A stretch of 25,405 nt of DNA from an uncultured Clostridia bacterium. Its GTDB lineage: Bacteria > Bacillota > Clostridia > Oscillospirales > Ruminococcaceae. Shown one piece after another: positions 15,653 through 22,414 of the stretch. A program made the translations under genes and the position numbers. Each line of letters starts with the position of its first letter. Position 1 is the stretch's first letter. The stretch lies in assembly GCA_947588775.1 (NCBI GenBank), contig CANPZQ010000011.1, positions 1-25,405 of the forward strand, given 5' to 3'. The notes below the pieces were generated by a model that saw nothing but the letters and a program-made list of their open reading frames with translations, did no database searches and was not told the origin of the DNA.

Positions 15653-16017
15653 TTTGATTCCTCGCTCTCTTGGGGAATATTTAAGTCTTTAAGCATTTTT
15701 GAGATATGAGCCGAATATTCGGCGGAGTCGTCGGGAATGAACCGAAGCTCCGGGGCCTTTCTGATTCCAAGAACGGCGACGATTTCGTGCCGCAAAAGCC
15801 CCGACGCGCTTTCAAGTCCCTTTACGGCCTCCTTTGCGGAGGATAGCCCTCCGAGGTGGGAAACGTAAATTTTCGCAACCGAGCGGTCGCGGGTGACTTC
15901 CACCCTTACTACGGTCATTTTTTCCGCGTCGATTCGCGGGTCCTTGAGGTCGCGGAGCTTTCCGCCGACGATTCTCTGTATATCCGACGCCATTCGCGCG
16001 GATTTAAAGTCTTGCAT
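15649..16017 (-). CDS. rbfA: 30S ribosome-binding factor A
   Basis: A 122-residue cold-shock and 16S rRNA maturation factor with a KH-like fold. The start MQDFKSARMASDIQRIVGG is the usual RbfA N-terminus, and AAAGAGG lies 7 bases before its ATG at 16017. The open frame could run upstream to 16182, but those extra 55 codons are Gly/Arg-rich, overlap the E2 hairpin and lack a ribosome binding site, so they are excluded. LRDLKDPRIDAEKMTVVRVEVTRD and APELRFIPDDSAEY are family-typical. Unusually, 308 bases of repeat DNA separate it from infB, which normally adjoins it closely. Confidence 0.95.
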   Translation of the reverse strand: MQDFKSARMASDIQRIVGGKLRDLKDPRIDAEKMTVVRVEVTRDRSVAKIYVSHLGGLSSAKEAVKGLESASGLLRHEIVAVLGIRKAPELRFIPDDSAEYSAHISKMLKDLNIPQESEESK

Positions 16018-16076
16018 AAAATTACCTCTTTCGGTAAATTGTCGGGAGGGTTGTCCGAGCCCGCGCGCATCAGCCC

Positions 16077-16160
16077 GGCGCGGCGGAAAAAGCTGCCCCC
16101 TGCGCCCACCCTCCCGCCCACCCCCATTTCCCGCTCCCCGCCCGCTTTTTCCGCCGCGCC
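16077..16160 (-). repeat. Hairpin with G-quadruplex-type loop, copy E2
   Basis: A perfect 17-bp stem GGCGCGGCGGAAAAAGC (16077-16093) / GCTTTTTCCGCCGCGCC (16144-16160) encloses 50 bases. The minus strand of the loop reads GCGGGAAAT, then G-runs separated by single T, C, A and T, then GCGCAGG. That is almost the same core as E1, although the stem beyond GGCGCGG is different. The strand given is the G-rich one, which is also the mRNA strand of infB-rbfA. It lies 60 bases upstream of the rbfA start. Confidence 0.8.
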
Positions 16161-16191
16161 TGCCGGGGGAGTTTAATCCCAAGCTTTCTTA

Positions 16192-16277
16192 GGGCGCGGG
16201 GACGGAGTGGGGAAGGTTTGCAAGGGGTGGGGAGGGCGGGCGGGTGGGCCGACGAAGCGAGCTCCGTCCCCGCGCCC
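16192..16277 (+). repeat. Hairpin with G-quadruplex-type loop, copy E3
   Basis: A perfect 16-bp stem GGGCGCGGGGACGGAG (16192-16207) / CTCCGTCCCCGCGCCC (16262-16277) encloses 54 bases with six consecutive G-runs (about 16223-16249) followed by CCGACGAAGCGAG. The stem is almost that of E1. It is inverted relative to E2, 31 bases away, and begins 48 bases downstream of the infB stop (in the direction of transcription its near edge is 16277). Confidence 0.8.
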
Positions 16278-16325
16278 GCGAGCCGCCCAAACGCCGGTTC
16301 TGCAGCCGGATAAACGCGCAGGCCG

Positions 16326-18824
16326 TTATCTTTGCTCCTCGCTCATGATATAGCCCTCGAAAACGTCGCCCTCCTTGAAGTCGTTGAACTTTTCAAGGGT
16401 GATTCCGCATTCATAGCCCGCCGCAACCTCGCGGACGTTGTCCTTGAAGCGTTTAAGGCTCGACATCTTGTCGTCGGCGATAATAATTCCGTCGCGGACT
16501 ACTCTTACGCTGTCGTTTCGGGAAATCTTGCCGTCCAAGACATAGCACCCCGCGACCGCGCCAACGCCGGTAATCTTGTATACCTGACGGACCTCGACGC
16601 GGGCGGTGTCGACCTCGCGGAACTTGGGCGCGAGCATTCCCTTCATCGCGGTTTCAATCTCTTCGATGGCGTCGTAGATAACTCTGTAGAGCCTCATATC
16701 TACGCCGTCGCGCTCGGCGTTCGCCTTTGCGACGGGGTCGGGACGGACGTTGAACCCGACGATAATCGCGTTGGACGCGCTCGCAAGCATAACGTCGCTC
16801 TCCGAAACCGCGCCTACGCCGCCGTGGATTACCTTTACCCTTACCTCATCGTTGGAAATTTTTTCAAGCGACTGCTTTACCGCTTCGACGGAGCCCTGAA
16901 CGTCCGCCTTTACGACGATAGGAAGCTCCTTCATCTCGCCCTCGGAAATCTGGCTGAAGAGGTTGTCGAGAGTAACCTTGCGGTACTGGCTGAAGATTTC
17001 CTCCTTCGCCTCCTGCTTGCGCTGTTCGACAAGCTCGCGCGCAAGCTTCTCGTCCGCGACGGCGTTAAACACGTCGCCCGCCGACGGAACCTCGTCGAGG
17101 CCGGTTATCTCTACCGGGACCGCCGGCCCCGCCGACGTTACGGCTCTGCCCTTGTCGTCGGTCATGGTTCTGACCCTGCCGACCGCCGTTCCCGCGATGA
17201 TAATATCCCCCGCCTTAAGCGTTCCGTTCTGTACAAGCACGGTTGCGACCGGGCCGCGTCCCCTGTCGAGCCTCGCCTCGATTACCGAGCCCTTCGCGAG
17301 GCGGTTCGGGTTCGCCTTAAGCTCTAAAACGTCGGCGACAAGAAGAACGTTCTCCAAAAGCTCGTCGATTCCCTCGCCCGTCTTTGCCGAAACCGGCACG
17401 CATACCACGTCGCCGCCCCACGCCTCGACGACGAGGTCGTGTTCGGTGAGCTGCTGCATAATTCTGTCGGGGTTCGCGCCCTCTTTATCGATTTTATTTA
17501 TCGCGACGATAATCTGAACGCCCGCCGCCTTGGCGTGGTTGATTGCCTCGACGGTCTGCGGCATAATTCCGTCGTCCGCCGCGACGACGAGTATCGCAAT
17601 ATCCGTCACCATCGCGCCTCTAAGACGCATGGCGGTGAACGCCTCGTGTCCCGGGGTGTCAAGGAATGTTATCTCGCGGCCGTTTACCGATACTCTGTAC
17701 GCGCCGATGTGCTGAGTGATTCCCCCCGCCTCGGTCGCGGTTACGTTCGCATGGCGGATTTTGTCAAGAAGCGAGGTCTTTCCGTGGTCGACGTGTCCCA
17801 TGACGACGACGACCGGGCTTCTCTCCACCAAATCCTCCGCCTTGTCCTCTTCGTCGACGATAAGCCTCTCCTCGATGGTTACGACGACCTCTTTTTCGAC
17901 CTTCGCGCCCAATTCCTCCGCTACAAGAGCGGCGGTATCGAAGTCTATGACTTCGTTGATGCTCGCGAATACCCCGAGGCCCATCAGCTTCTTTATAACC
18001 TCGGTCGCGGTGGCCTTAAGGCGCGAGGCGAGCTCCGAAACGGTAATTTCGTCGGGGACGGTTATTTTAAGCTGCTGCTTTCTTGCGCGTTCAAGCTCGA
18101 GCCTGCGGAGCTTTTCCGCCTCGGTTTCTCGCTTTGTGGAGAGCTGCTGCTTCCTCTGCTGCTTCGACTTCTGAACAAGCTTCTGCTTCTTCTGATAGTT
18201 TTCGCTGCCCTTGCGGCCGCTGTCCGCCATATTGTCGTACTTGTCGTTATACTTGTCGATATTCACATAGCTTCCGCGCGTGTCTACGACATGCTGCTTC
18301 TGCTCGTTCGCCGAAGAGCCGGTATTCGCGGTGATAAGCCTCTGCCGCTCGCCGTGGTCCTGCTTCTTTGCGGGCTGTTTCTTCTCCTCGCGGCGGGGCC
18401 TTTGCTCCTGCTTCGGAGGATTCTTGGGCTGCTCCTTCTTCGGCTCCGCCGGCTTTTCGGGGGCCTTCTCGGCGGGCTTTTCCGCAGGCTTCTCCGCGGG
18501 CTTTTCCGCGGGCTTTTGGGCAGGCTTCTCCGCCGGCTTTTCGGCGGCCTTCTCCTCCGGTTTTTCGGGAACCTTCCCGGCGGCGGGCTTTTTCTCCTTT
18601 TTCGGCTCCGGCTTTTTCGAGGGCGTTCTGTCCGCGAAATATCCGTCAAGGCTCTCGACCTCGGCGCGCTGAGTAAACAGCTCGAGGATATAGTTTACCT
18701 CCTCGAGCGTAAGGCTCGCGCCCGGCTTCTTAACGCCGAAATGCGCCGCGAGGGCCTCGGAAATTTCGCTCGCCGCAACCTTTAAGTCCTTGGCAAGGTC
18801 GGATAATCTGTATTTTGTAATCAT
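16326..18824 (-). CDS. infB: Translation initiation factor IF-2
   Basis: An 832-residue GTPase that brings fMet-tRNA to the 30S subunit and promotes subunit joining. Order: a short IF2_N domain (residues ~1-50); a low-complexity linker (~75-150) of K-P-A-E repeats; a basic coiled region; a second IF2_N-like domain (~250-315); and the G domain with GHVDHGKT (K349), GGITQHIGAY, DTPGH, NKID and SAKTGEGID. Domains II-IV follow, ending near the stop. Two in-frame ATGs exist, at 18830 and 18824. The second is preferred because AAGGAG lies 8 bases before it, against only 2 for the first. It lies 21 bases after ylxQ. Confidence 0.97.
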   Translation of the reverse strand: MITKYRLSDLAKDLKVAASEISEALAAHFGVKKPGASLTLEEVNYILELFTQRAEVESLDGYFADRTPSKKPEPKKEKKPAAGKVPEKPEEKAAEKPAEKPAQKPAEKPAEKPAEKPAEKAPEKPAEPKKEQPKNPPKQEQRPRREEKKQPAKKQDHGERQRLITANTGSSANEQKQHVVDTRGSYVNIDKYNDKYDNMADSGRKGSENYQKKQKLVQKSKQQRKQQLSTKRETEAEKLRRLELERARKQQLKITVPDEITVSELASRLKATATEVIKKLMGLGVFASINEVIDFDTAALVAEELGAKVEKEVVVTIEERLIVDEEDKAEDLVERSPVVVVMGHVDHGKTSLLDKIRHANVTATEAGGITQHIGAYRVSVNGREITFLDTPGHEAFTAMRLRGAMVTDIAILVVAADDGIMPQTVEAINHAKAAGVQIIVAINKIDKEGANPDRIMQQLTEHDLVVEAWGGDVVCVPVSAKTGEGIDELLENVLLVADVLELKANPNRLAKGSVIEARLDRGRGPVATVLVQNGTLKAGDIIIAGTAVGRVRTMTDDKGRAVTSAGPAVPVEITGLDEVPSAGDVFNAVADEKLARELVEQRKQEAKEEIFSQYRKVTLDNLFSQISEGEMKELPIVVKADVQGSVEAVKQSLEKISNDEVRVKVIHGGVGAVSESDVMLASASNAIIVGFNVRPDPVAKANAERDGVDMRLYRVIYDAIEEIETAMKGMLAPKFREVDTARVEVRQVYKITGVGAVAGCYVLDGKISRNDSVRVVRDGIIIADDKMSSLKRFKDNVREVAAGYECGITLEKFNDFKEGDVFEGYIMSEEQR
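18465..18565 (-). repeat. 12-bp tandem repeats coding for K-P-A-E units in IF-2
   Basis: A roughly 12-base unit encoding Lys-Pro-Ala-Glu is repeated about eight to nine times with small changes (one copy is A-Q-K-P, one A-P-E-K-P). It codes for the flexible linker between the IF-2 N-terminal domains. Such slippage-prone repeats often vary in number between strains. Confidence 0.8.
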
Positions 18825-18845
18825 AGGCATAGCTCCTTAAAGAAG

Positions 18846-19148
18846 TCAATTTTCGGATAGTTTTTTTAGGACGGATTTTGCAAAGCCGCTGTCGGTTATT
18901 GCCAAAATCCCCCATCTTTTCCCGACGGCGTCCGAAACGTCGTCCATCGTATAATCTATGTCTGCGCGCTTAACGCCTTCGCGCTCGCATAAGCGGGCTA
19001 TATCCCTGCGGGTGTTTTCGGAGAGGTCCGAGCTTAAAAGCACCAGCCTCGCCTCATGTCTTAAAACCGCCGATTTTACCTCGTCGGCCCCGCCGGTAAG
19101 CTTTCCCGCCCTGCGGCATATTGAAAGCGTGCCGGAAATGTCCGTCAT
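18846..19148 (-). CDS. ylxQ: L7Ae/L30e-family ribosomal-associated protein YlxQ
   Basis: A 100-residue protein of the L7Ae/L30e/S12e fold, a family that binds kink-turn RNA. Family-typical features are the N-terminal LSICRRAGKLTGGADEVKSAV, where the G-(K/R)-x-x-x-G segment contacts RNA, the strand ARLVLLSSDLSENT, and a C-terminal WGILAITDSGFAKSV. It overlaps the end of ylxR by 4 bases and precedes infB. Exact function is not established, though it is fixed in this operon throughout Firmicutes. Confidence 0.9.
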   Translation of the reverse strand: MTDISGTLSICRRAGKLTGGADEVKSAVLRHEARLVLLSSDLSENTRRDIARLCEREGVKRADIDYTMDDVSDAVGKRWGILAITDSGFAKSVLKKLSEN

Positions 19149-19432
19149 TCCCTTCCCGCCTCCAGTTCCGCGAGGCTCTTTTCAAGCGCGCCGTAAATTT
19201 CCGGGGAAATCTCCGCCTCAAGGCTCTTTTCGAGCCTGCGCTGCTTTCTCGCCTTTTTAAGGCACTCGGGGTCGGGGCAGATATACGCTCCCCTGCCCGA
19301 TTTTTTCCCGCCCGGGTCGAGGGAAATATCCCCCTCGGGCGAACGGACTATTCTTATAAGCTCCTTTTTCGGCCGCTCGGTATAACACCCGACGCAGGTC
19401 CGCATCGGAACCTTTTTAACCCTTTGGTTCAT
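19145..19432 (-). CDS. ylxR: YlxR / RnpM, RNase P modulator (DUF448)
   Basis: A 95-residue basic protein of the YlxR (DUF448) family. Hallmarks seen are PMRTCVGCYTERPKKELIRIVR near the N-terminus and GRGAYICPDPECLKKARKQRRLEKSL in the middle. The Bacillus homologue has been described as an RNA-binding modulator of RNase P and renamed RnpM. The C-x2-C and C-x4-C pattern here (CVGC; CPDPEC) could bind zinc, although several family members lack it. It overlaps nusA by 4 bases and ylxQ by 4 bases, so it is fully coupled. Confidence 0.92.
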   Translation of the reverse strand: MNQRVKKVPMRTCVGCYTERPKKELIRIVRSPEGDISLDPGGKKSGRGAYICPDPECLKKARKQRRLEKSLEAEISPEIYGALEKSLAELEAGRE

Positions 19433-20541
19433 TCGGAAACCGCCTCCGAATCAGCTTCGCCGGCCTCCCGAACCGATTCCGCGGCCGCAGCCTCCTCGAG
19501 GGCCTGCTCCTCCGAGGTTATGTCGATTTTATAACCCGTGAGCTTTGCGGCGAGCTTCGCGTTCTGGCCCTTGTTGCCGATTGCGAGGGAAAGCTGGTTC
19601 TGGGGAACGGTAACGCGGCAGGAGCGGGTCCCGTCGTCGGCGAGGGTCACGCTTTTTACCTCGGCGGGGGCAAGTGCCTTTGAAATAAACTCCGCGTCGT
19701 CCTCGCTGTATACTATGAGGTCGATTTTTTCGCCGTGGAGCTCCCGCATAACGGCGTTTATTCTCGCTCTCTTCGGGCCGATGCACGCGCCTATCGGGTC
19801 GACGTCGGGGTTATTCGACCAAACCGCGATTTTCGAGCGCGCGCCCGCCTCGCGGGAAACGGATTTTATCTCGACGGTGCCGTCAAAGATTTCGGGAACC
19901 TCGAGCTCGAAGAGCCTGCGGACAAATTCGCGGTTCGAGCGCGAAACCCTTACCGACGGCTTCTTCTCGGGGTTCACGATTCCGACGACGTAGACTTTTA
20001 TGATGTCGCCGGCGCGGTAGGTTTCGCCGGGAATCTGCTCTGTGCGGGGGAAGTAAACCTCGTCGTGGTCGATTGTTATAATCGCGTTGCCGGTGAGCGG
20101 CTCGACCTTCTGGACCGTCGCCGAAACGAGCTCGTGCTCCTTATCCTGATACTGCGCTATAAGCTTGTCGCGCTCGAACTGACGGATGCTGTTGCGGATT
20201 TCCTGCTTCGCCGAGCTTGCGGGAACGCGGCCGAGCTGCATTGCGTCGATCGGAATTTCACAGGTCTGGCCGACCGCGATTCCCGGCTCATAGGTTCTCG
20301 CCTCGTCGAGGCCGATTTCGTTGTCGGGGTCCTCCGGCTCGCCCTCGACGACGGTTTTAAGCAACGCCATCTCGAAGCTCTCCGCCTCGGGGTCGAAGTC
20401 GATTCTGATATTCTCGGTGTAGTGATAGGCCTTTCTTACCGCCTTCTCAACGCCCGCCTTTATCTTCTCAATCAGTATATCCGCGGGAACGCCGCTTTGC
20501 TGCTGGATTGCTCTCAGTGCGTCAAATATTTCCTTGCTCAT
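19429..20541 (-). CDS. nusA: Transcription termination/antitermination factor NusA
   Basis: A 370-residue RNA polymerase-binding factor that controls pausing, termination and antitermination. Order: N-terminal polymerase-binding domain (~1-125), S1 domain (~130-200, with LVSATVQKVEPLTGNAIITI), KH1 (~205-275, with IGPKRARI) and KH2 (~280-345, with LAIGNKGQNAKLAAKLTGYKIDI). A short acidic tail replaces the long AR repeats of proteobacterial NusA, as usual in Firmicutes. The start fits the family N-terminus MSKEIFDALRAIQ, but the nearest purine-rich site (AAAGG) is about 15 bases upstream. A 5-codon frame overlaps the start codon and may couple translation. Confidence 0.96.
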   Translation of the reverse strand: MSKEIFDALRAIQQQSGVPADILIEKIKAGVEKAVRKAYHYTENIRIDFDPEAESFEMALLKTVVEGEPEDPDNEIGLDEARTYEPGIAVGQTCEIPIDAMQLGRVPASSAKQEIRNSIRQFERDKLIAQYQDKEHELVSATVQKVEPLTGNAIITIDHDEVYFPRTEQIPGETYRAGDIIKVYVVGIVNPEKKPSVRVSRSNREFVRRLFELEVPEIFDGTVEIKSVSREAGARSKIAVWSNNPDVDPIGACIGPKRARINAVMRELHGEKIDLIVYSEDDAEFISKALAPAEVKSVTLADDGTRSCRVTVPQNQLSLAIGNKGQNAKLAAKLTGYKIDITSEEQALEEAAAAESVREAGEADSEAVSE

Positions 20542-20600
20542 GATTTTTTGACCATACCTTTCCCTTTAATGAATATTTTTAGCTTTAATAATTCGCCGGT

Positions 20601-21071
20601 TTAAAATAAATCCCTGTCGTCGTCGAGCTTTACGAAGCGGCATTCCGAAAGCGGGATAACCTGTTTTTCGCCGTCCGCCTCTACGGTTACGCTTTCGCCG
20701 TCATATGCCGTTAAAACGCCGTAAAGCTCCTTTTTGCCGTTTTTCGGGGAATAGAACCCCGCGCACACCGCGTCGCCGATGCAAACCTCAAAGTGTTCGG
20801 GCCGCTCGAGCTTTCTTCCGAGGCCGGGCGAGCAAACCTCAAAGACGTAGCTTTCGGCGATTGGGTCGTACTCGTCAAGAAGCTTGTCGAGAGGCCGATG
20901 AAGAGCCTCGCAGTCGTCGATAGACACCCCGCCGTCGCCGTCGATATACACCCGAAGATAGCGGTTCGCGCCCTCTTTTTCAAGCCTTACGTCCCACAAA
21001 AACAGCCCGAGCTCTTCGCAGAGCGGCTCCGCGAGCTCGCGGACCTTTTTAACGGCCGCGCTGTCAGCCAT
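20601..21071 (-). CDS. rimP: Ribosome maturation factor RimP
   Basis: A 156-residue protein for 30S subunit assembly. It has the RimP N-terminal alpha/beta domain (LFLWDVRLEKEGANRYLRVYIDGDGGVSIDDCEALHR pattern) and VFEVCSPGLGRKLERPEHF, the most conserved stretch of the family. The C-terminal SH3-like domain ends near DRDLF. The open frame extends 16 codons further upstream, but the ATG at 21071 has AGGAGGG 5 bases before it and gives the normal length. It is the first gene of the operon, 59 bases before nusA. Confidence 0.95.
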   Translation of the reverse strand: MADSAAVKKVRELAEPLCEELGLFLWDVRLEKEGANRYLRVYIDGDGGVSIDDCEALHRPLDKLLDEYDPIAESYVFEVCSPGLGRKLERPEHFEVCIGDAVCAGFYSPKNGKKELYGVLTAYDGESVTVEADGEKQVIPLSECRFVKLDDDRDLF

Positions 21072-21093
21072 AATATCCCTCCTGAGCTTCAAC

Positions 21094-21127
21094 AAAAAAG
21101 GCCGGAAGCTAACATCCAACCTTTCTT
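21094..21127 (-). promoter_or_regulatory. Weak terminator-like hairpin in the rimP leader
   Basis: On the minus strand AAAGG-TT-GGA pairs with TCC-GG-CCTTT around an eight-base loop, followed directly by a run of six T. The stem is only 5 plus 3 bp with a 2x2 internal loop, so it would be a poor intrinsic terminator on its own. Position between the promoter and the rimP ribosome binding site makes attenuation of the operon conceivable. Confidence 0.25.
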
Positions 21128-21146
21128 ACGTTACTATTACAATGGT

Positions 21147-21174
21147 ATTATATCACATTTATTGAAAAATGCAA
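21147..21174 (-). promoter_or_regulatory. SigA-type promoter of the rimP-nusA-infB operon
   Basis: Reading the minus strand, TTGCAT (21169-21174) is the -35 and a perfect TATAAT (21147-21152) the -10, with 16 bases between. TGA before the -10 makes it an extended TGn-TATAAT promoter. Transcription would begin near 21140, leaving a leader of about 70 bases before rimP. It lies immediately after the serA terminator. Confidence 0.75.
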
Positions 21175-21196
21175 GGGGTTTCGGGAAATTTTTCTT

Positions 21197-21236
21197 AAAA
21201 AATCCCCCGAAAAGCCCTTTTCGGCTCCCCGGGGGA
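21197..21236 (-). terminator. Intrinsic terminator after serA
   Basis: On the minus strand TCCCCCG (21230-21236) pairs with CGGGGGA (21203-21209), with an inner AGCC/GGCT helix, and is followed by TTTTTT (21197-21202). It starts 13 bases after the serA stop and separates the serC-serA operon from the rimP promoter. Confidence 0.88.
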
Positions 21237-21248
21237 GAAAATTTTTGC

Positions 21249-22403
21249 TCAGATTACCCTAACTCCGGTAACTCCGTCGATTTTTTCGATGCCGGCAAGG
21301 TCGACCTTTCCGGTAACGTCGAGCATCGTATAGGCCCAATCCTTCTTGGACTTAGAGGCGACGTTCTCGATATTTCCGCCGCCCGCGGAGATGATTCCGG
21401 TGATTTGGGTTATAATCGCCGGGACGTTCTTGTGGATTACGCAGACGAGGCAGTCGGCGGTCTTTGCAAGCTCGCAGTCGGGCAGGTTGACCGAGTTTTT
21501 GACCGTGCCGCGCTCAAGATACGCTATAAGCTCCTGCGCCGCCATAACCGCGCAGTTGTCCTCCGATTCGGGGGTGGACGCGCCGAGGTGCGGGATTGCG
21601 ACAACCCCGTCGACGCCGATGAGCGCGTCGTTCGGGAAGTCGGTGATATAGGCCGCGCACTTGCCGCTTCCGAGTGCCGCAAGCAGGGCTTCGGTGTTTA
21701 CAAGCTCGCCGCGCGCGAAGTTGAGAATACGCACGCCGTCCTTCATCTTCGCGAGGCTGTCGGCGTTCACGGTGTCCTTTGTATCCTTATTGTAGGGGAG
21801 GTGCAGAGTGATGTAATCCGCGGCCGCGTAGATTTCGTCGAGCGACTTAACGACCTTAACTCCGGGCTTGAGGTTCAAAGCGGCGTTGACCGAAAGGAAC
21901 GGGTCGTAGCCGACGACCTCCATGCCGAGGGAGAGGGCGGTATTCGCGACCTTAACGCCTATCGCGCCGAGGCCGACGATTCCGAGGGTCTTGCCCATGA
22001 TTTCGGGGCCGGCGAACCGGCTCTTTCCTTTTTCGACGAGCTTCGATACCTCGTCGCCCTTGCCTTTAAGGGTCTTTGCCCAATCGATGGCGGCGGGAAT
22101 TTTTCTCGAAGTCATCAGAAGCCCGGCGATAACAAGCTCCTTGACGGCGTTGGCGTTCGCGCCGGGGGTGTTGAATACGCAGATTCCCTCCTCCGAGCAG
22201 CGGTCGACCGGGATATTGTTTACACCCGCGCCGGCTCTGGCTATAGCCTTGAGGGTGGGCGCGAATTTCTCCTCGAGCATATTCGCCGAACGAACCATAA
22301 TTCCGTCCGGCTCGGCTTCCATGTCGGCAACGGTATATTTCGACCTGTCGAAGAGGTCGGTGCCGCAGGCGGCTATCTTATTTAGTGTGAGAATTTTATA
22401 CAT
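21249..22403 (-). CDS. serA: D-3-phosphoglycerate dehydrogenase
   Basis: A 384-residue NAD-dependent enzyme for the first step of serine biosynthesis (3-phosphoglycerate to 3-phosphohydroxypyruvate). The substrate domain has MVRSA and RAGAGVNNI. The Rossmann fold has GLGAIG (residues 144-149). The catalytic set is visible: NFARGELV (Arg), a downstream acidic residue, and PHLGAST (His). The C-terminal ~65 residues form an ACT-type domain (LVCVIHKNVPAIITQITGII), often involved in serine feedback or assembly. AAGGAG precedes the ATG. It starts 11 bases after the serC stop. No serB is in the window. Confidence 0.95.
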   Translation of the reverse strand: MYKILTLNKIAACGTDLFDRSKYTVADMEAEPDGIMVRSANMLEEKFAPTLKAIARAGAGVNNIPVDRCSEEGICVFNTPGANANAVKELVIAGLLMTSRKIPAAIDWAKTLKGKGDEVSKLVEKGKSRFAGPEIMGKTLGIVGLGAIGVKVANTALSLGMEVVGYDPFLSVNAALNLKPGVKVVKSLDEIYAAADYITLHLPYNKDTKDTVNADSLAKMKDGVRILNFARGELVNTEALLAALGSGKCAAYITDFPNDALIGVDGVVAIPHLGASTPESEDNCAVMAAQELIAYLERGTVKNSVNLPDCELAKTADCLVCVIHKNVPAIITQITGIISAGGGNIENVASKSKKDWAYTMLDVTGKVDLAGIEKIDGVTGVRVI

Positions 22404-22414
22404 GGCTGTTCTCC

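Noticed and set aside
16018..16182. 55-codon N-terminal extension of rbfA
   Set aside because: It overlaps the E2 hairpin, is Gly/Arg-rich, lacks a ribosome binding site and is not part of the RbfA family. The ATG at 16017 has AAAGAGG.
16018..16325. Integron attC-type recombination sites
   Set aside because: The paired arms are perfect rather than bulged, there are no GTTRRRY core sites, and no integrase or cassette array is present.
18465..18565. CRISPR-like regular repeats
   Set aside because: The 12-base units are contiguous, without spacers, and lie in frame inside infB as coding repeats.
17439..18785. 448-codon frame antisense to infB
   Set aside because: GC-rich genes with strong codon bias leave long open antisense frames. 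The product is Leu/Arg-rich low complexity opposite the K-P-A-E repeats, and no start signal exists.
20793..22385. 530-codon frame antisense to rimP and serA
   Set aside because: It crosses the terminator and promoter between serA and rimP on the wrong strand and mirrors two certain genes.
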